From an uncultured Clostridia bacterium (GTDB taxonomy: Bacteria > Bacillota > Clostridia > TANB77 > CAG-508), in the NCBI GenBank assembly GCA_934167095.1, contig CAKPKE010000006.1:1-64000 (forward strand): a stretch of DNA of 64,000 bases, written 5' to 3'. The notes under the pieces were generated by a model. The model had not been told where the DNA came from, searched no databases, and worked only from the letters and a program-made list of their open reading frames with translations. Of the stretch, positions 18,631 through 28,600 are shown piece after piece (position 1 is the stretch's first letter; every line of letters begins with the position of its first letter). The translations under genes and the position numbers were made by a program.

Positions 18631-19227
18631 ATGATAGCATATTTAAGAGGAATACTAAGCTTTAAAGCAGAAGAATATATAATAATAGATTTAAATGGTG
18701 TAGGCTATAAAGTATTTATGTCAAAATCAGCAATAGATAGTTTGCCAGATAATAATAATGAAATAAAAGTATTTACATATATGAGAGTAAAAGAAGATGA
18801 TGTAAGTTTATTTGGATTTAATTCAAATGAAGAATTACATACATTTGAACTTTTAATATCAGTAGGTGGAATTGGTGCAAAATCAGCCATTGCAATTTTA
18901 TCTAATATAACTCCATCAAAGTTTGCACTAGCAGTAATTACAAATGATGTTGGAACTTTGAAAAAATTGCAAGGAATTGGACCAAAAACAGCACAAAGAA
19001 TTATTCTAGAATTAAAAGATAAAATAAAAACAGAAGAAGCAATAACACTTCCGTCAGATGATGAAATTGAAGAAAAAATAACAAACGAAGAAAATCAAGA
19101 AGAGCTAATTCAAGCACTTCAAGTTTTAGGCTACAGAAGATTTGAAATAAATGCAGTTCTTCCTAAGCTAAAACAAACAGAATTAGAAGAAAGAATAAAA
19201 GAAGCATTACAATATTTATCAAAATAA
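18631..19227 (+). CDS. ruvA: Holliday junction DNA helicase subunit RuvA
   Basis: A 198-residue RuvA, the tetrameric junction-binding partner of the RuvB motor. The N-terminal OB-fold (MIAYLRGILSFKAEEYIIID), the tandem helix-hairpin-helix region (LISVGGIGAKSAIAILS near residue 76 and LQGIGPKTAQRIILELKDK near 111) and the C-terminal RuvB-interacting helices (IQALQVLGYRRFEINAVL) are intact. RuvB is not adjacent; rarA follows after 21 bp. Confidence 0.97.
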   Translation: MIAYLRGILSFKAEEYIIIDLNGVGYKVFMSKSAIDSLPDNNNEIKVFTYMRVKEDDVSLFGFNSNEELHTFELLISVGGIGAKSAIAILSNITPSKFALAVITNDVGTLKKLQGIGPKTAQRIILELKDKIKTEEAITLPSDDEIEEKITNEENQEELIQALQVLGYRRFEINAVLPKLKQTELEERIKEALQYLSK

Positions 19228-19248
19228 TATCACAAGGAGCAAAGAAAA

Positions 19249-20499
19249 ATGAATCCAAATGAGCCATTGGCATATAGAATGAGCCCTAAAACATTAGATG
19301 AATATGTTGGACAAGAGCATATACTTGGAAAAGATAAAATTTTATATAGAACAATAAAAGCAGATAGACTTTCTTCAATAATATTATGGGGCCCTCCAGG
19401 TTGCGGGAAAACTTCTCTTGCAAGAGTTATAAGCAATACAACAAAATACAAGTTTACTAAATTAAATGCTGTAACAGCAGGCGTTGCAGATATAAAACAA
19501 GCTATTGAAGAGGCTAAAAATCCATTTTTAAATCCATCAGGAAAATGTATATTGTTTATAGACGAAATTCATAGATTTAATAAATTACAACAAGATGCAT
19601 TACTGCCTTATGTTGAAAATGGCACAGTAATATTAATTGGAGCTACTACTGAAAATCCATATTTTGAAGTAAATAAGGCTTTAATTTCCAGGTCAATGGT
19701 ATTTAGACTATTACCACTTACAGAAGAGAACATTTATCAAGTGTTAAAAAGAGCAATTACAAGTAAAGACGGTCTTGGAGATTATAACATAAAAATAGAA
19801 GATGAAACACTTCGCAAAATTGCAGATACAGCTAATGGTGATGTAAGGACAGCACTAAACGGTTTAGAGGTTGCAGTTCTTACAACCAAAATTGGTGAGG
19901 ATGGATATATAACAATTACAAATGAAATTGCAAAAGATAGTGTTCAAAACAGAAAAGCTATTTTTGACAAAAAGGGAGATAGCCATTATGACAATATAAG
20001 TGCATTTATAAAATCCATGAGAGGGTCAGATGCTGATGCTACTGTATTTTATTTAGCAAGGGCTTTAAATGGTGGTGAAGACCCAATGTTTTTAGCAAGA
20101 AGAATTGTGATTTCTGCTGCTGAAGATGTTGGAATGGCAAATCCACAAGCCTTAGTCATTGCAACTTCTGCAATGGAAGCTGTGCACATGGTTGGAATGC
20201 CTGAAGCAAGAATAATTTTATCAGAAGCGGCAGTGTATGTAGCAAGTTCTAAAAAGTCAAATGCAAGTTATTTAGCAATAAATAAAGCGTTGGAAGATGT
20301 TGCAAACAATGACACAGGAGAAATTCCTATGCATATTAGAAATGCACCAGCAGAAGGAATGGAGAAAGAAGGATATCATGTAGGGTATAAATATCCACAT
20401 GATTATCCAGGACACTATGTAGAGCAACAATATTTACCAGATAAAATGCTTGGAACGAAATATTATATTAAAGATGAAAACGTAAAAGAAATTGATTAA
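19249..20499 (+). CDS. rarA: Replication-associated recombination protein RarA (MgsA)
   Basis: A 416-residue AAA+ ATPase related to clamp loaders and RuvB; it acts at stalled replication forks. It begins with LAYRMSPKTLDEYVGQEHIL, has Walker A WGPPGCGKTS near residue 46, Walker B FIDEIHRFNKLQQDALL near 102, sensor 1 GATTENPYFEVN near 126, and the family-specific C-terminal tetramerisation domain with DPMFLARRIVISAAEDVGMANP. An AAGGAGC site precedes the ATG. Probably co-transcribed with ruvA and the downstream Rsm22-family gene (18-bp gap). Confidence 0.95.
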   Translation: MNPNEPLAYRMSPKTLDEYVGQEHILGKDKILYRTIKADRLSSIILWGPPGCGKTSLARVISNTTKYKFTKLNAVTAGVADIKQAIEEAKNPFLNPSGKCILFIDEIHRFNKLQQDALLPYVENGTVILIGATTENPYFEVNKALISRSMVFRLLPLTEENIYQVLKRAITSKDGLGDYNIKIEDETLRKIADTANGDVRTALNGLEVAVLTTKIGEDGYITITNEIAKDSVQNRKAIFDKKGDSHYDNISAFIKSMRGSDADATVFYLARALNGGEDPMFLARRIVISAAEDVGMANPQALVIATSAMEAVHMVGMPEARIILSEAAVYVASSKKSNASYLAINKALEDVANNDTGEIPMHIRNAPAEGMEKEGYHVGYKYPHDYPGHYVEQQYLPDKMLGTKYYIKDENVKEID

Positions 20500-20517
20500 A
20501 AATGAAGGAGAAAATTA

Positions 20518-21502
20518 TTGGAACTACCAATAGAATTAAAAGAAAAAATCGAACAAGAATTATCAAATATTTCTATTAAAGACTTACAAAAATCATCAAA
20601 AGAAATTAGTGGGAAATATAGAGATAAAACAGAAAATAAAGTAAATAATAGACTAATTACAAGCAAAATTGATAGCATAGCATACAGTGCAAGCAGAATG
20701 CCTGCAACATATTCAGCTGTTTATAATGTTTTGCAACATGTAAAAGAAATATTAATTAATAATAATGAAGAAAACTTAAAATCTCTTTTAGATGTTGGAG
20801 CTGGTACTGGAAGCGGAAGTTGGGCAGCAAGTAGTATTTTTAATCTAGAAGAAGTAACATGCATTGAAAATGAAGAATATATGAAGCAAGTTCGGAAAAG
20901 AATTCATGCAAAATGCCGAATCAAAAACCTTAAAAGAAGCAGAGTGGCTAACTAAAAATATTATTAATGATGAAATAAATCAAAAAGCAGATTTAGTATT
21001 ATGCGATTATGTATTAAATGAAATAAGCTTTGAAAAAAGAGAAAAAGTGTTAGAAAAATTATACAATAGTACTAATAAAATTCTTGTTATAATTGAGCCG
21101 GGAACGCCTGAAGAATTTGATGAAATAAAAAGTATTAGAGATTATTTTATAAAGAAAAAAGCAAATATTATAGCTCCATGTACACATTTGCAAAAATGTA
21201 ATGTAAAAGATGGAGACTGGTGTGCTTTTTCAGTAAGAGTTGCAAGAACTAAAATACATAAAATTTTAAAAGATGGAAGTGCTCCGTATGAAGATGAAAA
21301 GTTTTCATATATAGTAATTTCAAAAAATAAAATGAATATTCCAACAAACAGAATTCTAAGACATCCTAAAATTGAATCTGGAAAAATAACATTAAAAGTT
21401 TGTGATGCAGAAGAAAACAAAGAAATAATTATAACCAAAAAGAATAAAGAACAATTTAAGAAAGCAAAAAAATTAAATTGCGGAGACTGTTTTGAAATAT
21501 GA
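20518..21502 (+). CDS. Rsm22-family rRNA methyltransferase, +1 frame change at CGG 20893
   Basis: A SAM-dependent methyltransferase of the Rsm22 family (PF09243). The frame from TTG 20518 gives LLDVGAGTGSGSWAA (SAM motif I near residues 97-111) and then runs into in-frame CGG at 20893-20895 after GTT (residue 125) and would stop at 20953-20955. Skipping the C restores VGKEFMQNAESKTLKEAEWL, continuous to 21502, for 327 residues. The downstream part has CTHLQKC and GDWCAFSVRVARTKIHK, typical of Rsm22 C-termini, so both halves belong to one protein. Either recoded, a pseudogene, or a one-base sequence error. AAGGAG precedes the TTG start. Confidence 0.85.
20893..20895 (+). other. Candidate +1 frameshift site at in-frame CGG (rsm22)
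   Basis: The context is CAA GTT C GGA AAA GAA. Reading GGA after omitting the C gives the family-consistent frame. One of four such sites in the window. Confidence 0.6.
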
Positions 21503-21613
21503 GAATATAATTATATGCATCAAAATTATATTTGTACTAGTAGTAATAATCACTTCAAAATAAAATATTAAATCAACTATAATTATAAAAAAGAACGAGA
21601 GTGAGGAAAAACA

Positions 21614-22802
21614 ATGAAAAAACACGAAAGCCTTGAGGCTGTATATATATACACACACAAATACTTTAAATAACAAAAAAGGAATAACATTAGTTGCATT
21701 AGTAGTAACGATTGTTGTTGTACTAATATTGGCAGGAGTCTCTGTTAATTTGTTATTAGGTCAAAATGGATTAATAAAACAAGCTCAAGAGGCAAAGAAA
21801 AAAACACATGAAGAAAGTATAAAAGAGCAAATTGATATGGCTCTAGCAAGTTATAAAATAGAAAATGCAAATAAAGAAAATAGTACAGATGATAGTACTG
21901 GCAGTGTAGAAAATTTTGAAATAATAGAAGAGAATCCATGCAAAGATATTAAATTTATTGCAAAAGCAGATAACAAAATAATTATAATGAAAAATGATGG
22001 AACATCTATTATAACAAAGGAAAATCTTGTAAGAAATGGATTTGGAACAAGTGGAAATGATAATTTTCCAGGTGTAAATGTAAATAATGGAGAATTTACC
22101 ATATCTGCAGATAAAAGCAAAATGATACTGTGTTCTGATTTTATAGAGGTTGATCCCAATAAAAAATATTTCCAATCAATAGTGGCTAAAGTAAATAATA
22201 TGCAATCAGTCAATTATATAGGTTTAATGTGTTATGATGTAGATAAAAATATTATAGATGATAATGTATGGATGTATACAAAAGATACATTAACTTACCT
22301 AAAAAAAGATTTAAAATATGGAGATACAGAAATATATTTTAATGATATAAGTGGATTTATTAAAGAAAATGTAGCATACCAAAATAAAGGACTAATATTT
22401 TGGAATTATAAAGATTCTACCGGATATCAATATCCAGAATTAACATATTCAAGAAATTCATATTATAGCTTGTTTGAGGAAGATGGAATTGATATAGAAA
22501 ACAATAAAATAACCTTAAATAAACCATGGCAATATGATACTATACCAGCAAATACAAAAGTAAGCCAAAGCAATAAAGGTTCAAATTATAATTATGGACT
22601 TGCATCAGATAGAATGTTAACATCTAAGTATAAATGGTATGATAACACTATTTCTGGAATAAATAATACTGGACATTCAAATTTTAAAAAATTCAATCCA
22701 GGAACTAAATATGTCAAAATAATGATTATAGGAAATTATAGGAATAGTGTTGATAAATGTGAATTAAATTTTAAGGATATAATCTTTTCAGAAATTGAAT
22801 AG
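21614..22802 (+). CDS. Pilin-like surface protein, out of frame at a TA/CA tract
   Basis: ATG 21614 reads MKKHESLEAV and then a TA/CA tract; that frame stops at 21671. The pilin-like frame (NNKKGITLVALVVTIVVVLILAG, open through 22802) would be fused by adding one dinucleotide unit. An in-frame TTG at 21633 could serve as weak start. After the hydrophobic segment come a Gln/Lys-rich helix and a roughly 250-residue region rich in aromatic residues and Asn, with a beta-sandwich-like pattern (VDPNKKYFQSIVAKVN, NYGLASDRMLTSKYKWYDNT) that resembles carbohydrate-binding modules of phage tail and surface proteins. Function unknown. The promoter element of copies A and B is not evident upstream. Confidence 0.65.
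21642..21659 (+). repeat. (TA)5(CA)4 dinucleotide tract in the leader of the gene at 21614
   Basis: Nine dinucleotide units directly after AAAGCCTTGAGGCTGTA, the same 17 bases that precede the AC tract at 8356. Tract length sets the frame relation between ATG 21614 and the pilin segment. Confidence 0.9.
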
Positions 22803-22823
22803 AGAGTGTAATAGATATAATAA

Positions 22824-22850
22824 AAGAAGGCTTTTTAATCAAGCCTTCTT
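22824..22850. terminator. Bidirectional terminator between converging genes
   Basis: A perfect 10-bp stem, AAGAAGGCTT with AAGCCTTCTT, and a 7-base loop. It lies between the pilin-like gene on the + strand and the SPFH gene on the - strand and can serve both. Confidence 0.85.
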
Positions 22851-22868
22851 ATGTATTTGTAAGTATTT

Positions 22869-23780
22869 TTATTTGCTTTCTTTTTCGTCTTTCATAATTT
22901 CTTTAACAGCACCAAGTCCTGCTAAAGCATTAGTAGCTTCAAAAGGTATAAATACTTTGTTTGCTTCGCCATTTGCGATGTCTTGTAATGCTTCTAATGA
23001 TTTTAATTGAACTAATGTGTCGTTTGGTTTTGCTTTCATCATAGCTTCATAAACAAGTTTTACTTCGTCAGCTTTTGCTTCTGCAACTTTCTTTATAGCT
23101 TCAGCTTCACCATCAGCTTTTCTAATTCTTGCTTCTCTTTCGGCATCAGCTTCTAAGATTGCAGCTTCTTTTTTACCTTGTGCCAAAGTAATAGCAGCTT
23201 GTCTTTCACCTTCAGCTTGTAAAATTTGAGCTCTTTTATTTCTTTCTGCGTTCATTTGCTTTTCCATTGCATCTCTAATGTCAGCAGGTGGAGTGATATC
23301 TTTTATTTCAACTCTATCAATTTTGCAACCCCATTGGTCTGTAGCTTCGTCTAAGATTGCTCTTAATTGTTCATTGATTAAATCTCTAGAACTGAATGTT
23401 GCATCTAAGTCCATTTTACCAACTATATCACGAATTGTAGTAATTGCTAGGTATTCAATACCTTTCTTTAAGCTTTGAATTTCGTATACAGCTTTTGCTG
23501 GATCTGTAACTTTGTAGAATACAACTGTATCTATTGTGATTGTAACATTATCTTTAGTGATAACTCCTTGAGGTGGAACATCCATTGTTTGTTGCTTTAA
23601 ACTAACAACGCTTCTAACTCTGTCAACAAAAGGAATTATAATTGTAAGACCTGCATCTGCTATTTTATGAAATTTACCTAATCTTTCAATAATATAAACT
23701 TCAGATTGTCTTACTACTTTGATTGATTTGATTGCAATAACTAAAATTATAACAAGTATTGCGGCTAAAAAGTATACCAT
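22869..23780 (-). CDS. SPFH/Band 7 (stomatin/QmcA-like) membrane protein
   Basis: A 303-residue stomatin-type protein. One N-terminal TM segment (residues 2-20) is followed by the SPFH domain (VRQSEVYIIERLGKFHKIADAGL, then FVDRVRSVVSLKQQTMDVPPQ and ITKDNVTITIDTVVFYKV) and a long Ala/Glu/Lys coiled coil (NAERNKRAQILQAEGERQAAI) typical of oligomerising SPFH proteins. Such proteins form membrane microdomains; the NfeD protein encoded just upstream is the standard partner. An AGGAGG site precedes the ATG. Confidence 0.93.
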   Translation of the reverse strand: MVYFLAAILVIILVIAIKSIKVVRQSEVYIIERLGKFHKIADAGLTIIIPFVDRVRSVVSLKQQTMDVPPQGVITKDNVTITIDTVVFYKVTDPAKAVYEIQSLKKGIEYLAITTIRDIVGKMDLDATFSSRDLINEQLRAILDEATDQWGCKIDRVEIKDITPPADIRDAMEKQMNAERNKRAQILQAEGERQAAITLAQGKKEAAILEADAEREARIRKADGEAEAIKKVAEAKADEVKLVYEAMMKAKPNDTLVQLKSLEALQDIANGEANKVFIPFEATNALAGLGAVKEIMKDEKESK

Positions 23781-23829
23781 AACTTTATCCTCCTTTATTT
23801 TGTGGTATATATATGTAAATACTAAAAAC

Positions 23830-24252
23830 TTATTTAATAGGAGTAACTATTAATTTAACTCCATCAATTTTTTCAATTTTGACAGATGAACCTTCTGGAA
23901 TATCTTCGGAAGAAACTGCTGTCCAAATATCAGAGTTTACTTTTACCTGACCGTACTTGTCTTTTGTGATTGTTTTTGTTACAATGCCATCTTTGCCAAT
24001 AATGCTATTTACATTTGTAACTATATTATCGTTTTTTGTAATTTTTTTTGCAAAAGGTCTAGTTAAAAGAATTAATATAGCAGACAATATAACAAATATT
24101 GCAAACTGGGCAATAATGTTTGGAATAAATAAACTTAAAACGCATGTTATTAAAGCGGCAACTGCAAGCCAGAAAATTAAAAATCCAACTGTTGCAATTT
24201 CTATGATAAAACATACACCTGCAATAATTAACCAAATTTGCCAAAATGCCAT
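23830..24252 (-). CDS. NfeD family membrane protein
   Basis: A 140-residue protein with two or three N-terminal TM helices (residues 4-25, 28-45, 50-67) and a C-terminal OB-fold (residues 83-140: GKDGIVTKTITKDKYGQVKVN, then IPEGSSVKIEKIDGVKLIV), the short NfeD1b layout. These proteins are encoded with SPFH partners and are thought to assist microdomain assembly. It is the first gene of a two-gene minus-strand operon with the SPFH gene (49-bp gap). The short form lacks the ClpP-like protease domain. Confidence 0.92.
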   Translation of the reverse strand: MAFWQIWLIIAGVCFIIEIATVGFLIFWLAVAALITCVLSLFIPNIIAQFAIFVILSAILILLTRPFAKKITKNDNIVTNVNSIIGKDGIVTKTITKDKYGQVKVNSDIWTAVSSEDIPEGSSVKIEKIDGVKLIVTPIK

Positions 24253-24453
24253 ATAATTTTTACGCTATGTTAGCTAAAAACTAACACCCTTTCTAAAAAA
24301 ACATACAACTATATTATAACATAAAAATAAGCCAAAATAAAGGCCTTTTGGCAAATAGTATAACAAAAAATATAGTGTGAAGTGAAAAAGTAAATGAAAG
24401 TATTAATAGTGTGCTTTGAAATGAGAACTACTCTGCATAGTAAGCTAAAGCAA

Positions 24454-24482
24454 TTGACAATAGAGAGAAAGGCTAGTATAAT
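24454..24482 (+). promoter_or_regulatory. Promoter of the atypical gene at 24548
   Basis: Perfect TTGACA (24454-24459) and TATAAT (24477-24482) with 17-bp spacing, one of the best sigma-A promoters in the window. Confidence 0.85.
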
Positions 24483-24547
24483 ATAGCAAACAAAGTGTTT
24501 TTGTTAAAAATGCTATTGTAATTCAACAAATTAAGGAGAGATTTAGT

Positions 24548-25012
24548 ATGATTAGTAAGGATGAAGTAATCCGGAATTGCGTTGGAGGCGTAATGTGCAT
24601 TATTATTGTTATTTTGTTTAGCTTTTCTGCAGGTTTTTGGAGAACAGAAGTAGATGAAAACTCCGAGTATAATGCCAATGTTACAATTCTAGATAGCGAG
24701 ACTTTAAAAATAGAGTCTCCAATAGATGCAAAGGCGGAAATTGAAGTTATTATGATTGATGACGGTGTTATATCTTATGTGAAGAAAGAAATGGATGTAA
24801 AACGAAATGAAGAAATAGAGGTGAAAGCATCCGACTTCGAAACGAGTAAATACAAGCCAACTGATGAAGCTAGATTTAATGAAGTAATTAGCGTTAAGAC
24901 GATTGTAAAGGATAAAGAAGATATACTTAGAAACTTAATTTTAACTGTGATTTGTTGTGCAGTCTTTGTAGTTTTATTTATCTTAAACATCATTGTTGCA
25001 AAATATTTTTGA
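24548..25012 (+). CDS. Hypothetical two-TM protein of atypical composition
   Basis: A 154-residue protein not recognised. TM helices at about residues 10-31 (CVGGVMCIIIVILFSFSAGF) and 128-150 flank a roughly 95-residue, acidic, beta-rich domain that would be extracytoplasmic (VTILDSETLKIESPIDAKAE). Codon use differs from neighbouring genes: it uses GAG, GCG, ACG and TCC more freely and contains an in-frame CGG (codon 9), found in only one other apparently intact gene here. A GGAGAG site precedes the ATG. With its own strong promoter and a GC-rich terminator it looks like a self-contained, probably acquired, cassette. Confidence 0.8.
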   Translation: MISKDEVIRNCVGGVMCIIIVILFSFSAGFWRTEVDENSEYNANVTILDSETLKIESPIDAKAEIEVIMIDDGVISYVKKEMDVKRNEEIEVKASDFETSKYKPTDEARFNEVISVKTIVKDKEDILRNLILTVICCAVFVVLFILNIIVAKYF

Positions 25013-25106
25013 CCAAAATCATATTAAGTAAATTTGAGCAAAAGGTGGCAACCATGCTTGTAACGGAAACTGCCTGATGCTAAAACTCTAATTAAGTAAG
25101 CGTTTT

Positions 25107-25141
25107 AGTCGCTGGCTACAGAATGTGGCCAGCGACTTTTA
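25107..25141 (+). terminator. GC-rich terminator after the atypical gene
   Basis: A perfect 10-bp stem AGTCGCTGGC / GCCAGCGACT with an 11-base loop and trailing TTTT. It is much more GC-rich than the window's other terminators. Confidence 0.9.
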
Positions 25142-25142
25142 T

Positions 25143-25580
25143 CTATAAAAAAGTTTTCATTTTTTCAATATTATTTTGTTGCATTGTCATAAAGTCATTT
25201 AAAATATTTTTTACAGTTTTATCAGCTTTAGGATTATGATTTATTAGTTTTTGACATTCAATAATTCCCATATCTCCGCCTTGTATCATAATTTCGGCAA
25301 TATGAGAATTGCTTCTGTCTGTAATAGTATTTAGTTGAGTTCCAGTCCAACCCATCATTTTTGTAGTAATTGGTTGCTCGTCTGGAATTTCACCATATTT
25401 ATCAAATTCTGTGCTTACTCTATCTACAACCTTTCCGTATTCGGAATATTGAAAAGTTAAATTTTCACGCATTTCTTCGTTACCAACTTTTTTTAATAAG
25501 TAAGAAATTGAATCCATACCAGTTTTTGCAGCCTTGTTTATCTCATTTAAAATTGTTAAATTAATATTTTCGTCTTTCAT
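25143..25580 (-). CDS. Hypothetical helical (ferritin-like?) protein
   Basis: A 145-residue, apparently all-helical soluble protein, not confidently recognised. Long amphipathic helices (LTILNEINKAAKTGMDSISYLL, then LTFQYSEYGKVVDRVSTEF) and a C-terminal helix with MTMQQNNIEKMKTFL suggest a four-helix bundle similar to ferritin-like domains, but no convincing metal-ligand pattern is visible. The preferred start is ATG 25580, preceded by AAAGGAGG; an upstream in-frame ATG at 25610 overlaps that site and is unlikely. Its divergent neighbour is addA. Confidence 0.75.
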   Translation of the reverse strand: MKDENINLTILNEINKAAKTGMDSISYLLKKVGNEEMRENLTFQYSEYGKVVDRVSTEFDKYGEIPDEQPITTKMMGWTGTQLNTITDRSNSHIAEIMIQGGDMGIIECQKLINHNPKADKTVKNILNDFMTMQQNNIEKMKTFL

Positions 25581-25680
25581 AGAAAATCCTCCTTTGTAAT
25601 AGTATGGCAAGATTTTTAAAAATTATTGATAATATAAAAAAAATAATATATACTTTAGAAAAAATAGGAAGGAAATCGTT

Positions 25681-28600
25681 ATGGCAGAAGTAAAGTGGAC
25701 TAAAGAACAGCAAAATGCAATAACAAAAAAAGATTCAAATATATTAGTTGCAGCAGCTGCTGGAAGTCGGAAAAACAGCAGTATTAGTTGAAAGAATAAT
25801 TGAAAAAATATTGTATGATAAAGTCGATATTGATAAAATTTTGGTGGTTACATTCACGAGTAGTGCAGCAAGTGAAATGAGAGAAAGAATTTTAGATGCA
25901 ATTTACAAAAAGTTAGAGGAAAATCCAGAAGATGAAAACTTGCAAAAACAAATAATTTTACTAAATAAATCAAGTATTTGCACAATAGATTCTTTTTGTT
26001 TAGATGTAATAAAAAACAACTTTTTTGAAATAGATGTTTCTGCAAATGCAAGAGTTGCAGACGAAACAGAAATTTTGCTATTAAAGCAAGAAATATTAGA
26101 TGACTTATTTGAAGAAAAATATATTGCAAATGATGAAAATTTTATAAGTTTAATAAATACATATACCCATTATAATAAAGATGAAGAGCTAAAAGATTTA
26201 ATTTTAAAAATTTATTCATATATTCAAGCATCACCATTTCCAGAGGATTGGTTAGAAGAAAGTACAAATAGATTAAAAAATGAGCAAAATGAAAACTTTG
26301 CAAATACTCCTTGGGGCAAAATTATTTGCAAAAAAGTATCCGAAAATTTAGAAAGTGCAGTATTAAAGTTAAGCAATATAAAGAAAAAAATTGACATTTT
26401 TCCTGAACTTGATAAATATAGCAATATTTTAAGTTTGGATTTAGCACGGAATAAATGATGTGAAAAATAGTCTTGAAAACTGGGATATAGCCTATGAAAA
26501 ACTAGAAAATCTTTCTTTCAAAACTTGGCCATCTGACAAAAAAATAACAAATGACTATAAAGATGAAGCAAAAGATATAAGAGATTCTGTGAAGGAAGAA
26601 ATAAAAAAGATAAAGCCTTTAATTGCAACTTCATCTTGCGAAGCAAACAGTGACATTGATTACATGTATGATGTGTTAGAAAAATTAAAAAGGTTGATAT
26701 TAGAGTTTCAAGAAAGATTCTACAGTGCTAAACGCGAAAAAAACATTATGGATTTTAATGATATGGAGCATCTGGCACTAAATATATTAGTAAAAAAAGA
26801 TGAAAATGGCAATGTTACTAAAACAGAAATTGCAAAGAAATATGAGGAAAAGTTTTCTGAAATTGCAATAGATGAGTATCAGGATAGTAACTTGGTACAA
26901 GAGTACATTTTGACAAGCATTTCTAATGGAAAAAATATTTTTATGGTAGGAGATGTAAAACAAAGTATTTATAAGTTTAGACAGGCTCGACCTCAACTAT
27001 TTTTAGAAAAATATAATAATTACAAATTAGAGCCAACTCAATATGAAGATAGAAAAATACAATTATTTAAAAATTTTAGAAGTAGAAAGAATATACTAGA
27101 TTTTACAAACCTTGTTTTTGAAGATTTAATGAGTAAAGAGCTTGGAGAGATTGATTATAATGAAGAAGAATATTTGAATTTAGGCGCAAATTATCCCGAA
27201 ATTAGTCAAAATTTGATAGCAGAAGCTTATGTAATAGAAACAGCAGAAGATAAAATTGAAGCTTGGAAAGATGACGAGGAAAAAGAAGAACAAGACGATA
27301 AGCCTGAAGATATTGTGCTAGAAGCAAGATTTGTAGCAAAAAAAATAAAAGAGCTTATTAATAGCAAATACCAAGTTAGCAATAAAGATGGTTCAACAAG
27401 AGATGTAACATATAAAGACATTGCAATACTTTTAAGAAGTACATCTGCTACTGCAAATATTTATGAAAAAGAACTTTCTGAATATGGAATTCCAGTGTAT
27501 AGTGAAAGTTCAGGAGAGTATTTACAATCTACTGAAATAGAAACAGTTATGGCACTTCTTAGAATTATAAATAATCCAATGCAAGATATACCGCTTGTAA
27601 CGGTTATGCGTTCGCCTATTGCAAATTTTACTGATAATGAACTTTTAGAAATAAGATTAAATGACAGAAATTCAAATTTTTATGAAGCTTTATTAAAAAG
27701 TAAAGAAAATAAAAAAGTAGAAAAATTTTTGTATCTTTTAGATGAGCTTAGAGCTGATGAAGAATATATGGCTTTAGATGAGTGGATTTGGAATATATAT
27801 ACTAAAACTGGATACATGAACTATGTAAGTTTAATGCCTAATGGAGCAATTAGAATTCAAAATTTGAAAATGCTATTTGAAAGAGCAAAGCAGTATGAAT
27901 CAGCAAGCTTTAAAGGGCTATTTAACTTTATAAATTTCATTGATAAAATCAAATTTAATAGTGAGGACTTAAACTCTGCTAAGTTAATTGGTGAAAATGA
28001 GAATGTTGTAAGAATAATGACAATTCATAAAAGTAAGGGGTTGGAATTTCCAGTAGTAATTATTGGTGGATTTGGAAAGCAGTTTAATTTTAAAGATTTA
28101 AATCAGCAAGTTTTACTAGACCAAGATTTAGGATTTGGACCACAGTATATAAATGATACATTAAGAATTGAGTTCCCAACTCTTGCAAAAAAAGCATTAG
28201 CACTTAAGGCAAAAGATGAAGCAATATCAGAAGAGATGAGAGTTTTATATGTTGCACTTACAAGACCAAAAGAAAAATTAATAATTGTTGGCAGACAAAA
28301 AGAAGCAAGCAAAAAGATGGAAGAAAAGTCAAAATTATTAGAAGCATATAAAAGTGAAGGAAAAATAAGTCCATATTTAATAGGAAAATATAAAACTTAT
28401 TTGGACTGGCTAGAACTTATATATATGAAAGAGGGCGTGCAAAATACAAAAGATATTTTCACTTTAGATGTTGTAAACAAAAACGATTTGATAGAAGATA
28501 AAAAGGAAATAGAAGAAGAAAAGAATTTTGCAGAAGCCTTTTCAAAAAATCAGGATAACAAATATAAAGAAGAAATTAAAAATATAATTATGTGGAAGTA

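Noticed and set aside
20518..21502. Two separate genes (a methyltransferase N-terminal part and an independent gene from ATG 20906)
   Set aside because: The halves overlap, the second has no ribosome binding site, and a one-base correction gives a single continuous Rsm22-family protein.
25044..25105. Structured RNA upstream of the GC-rich terminator (GGCAACC..GGAAACTGCC)
   Set aside because: Some pairing is possible, but no known riboswitch or small RNA consensus could be recognised and no promoter lies directly before it.
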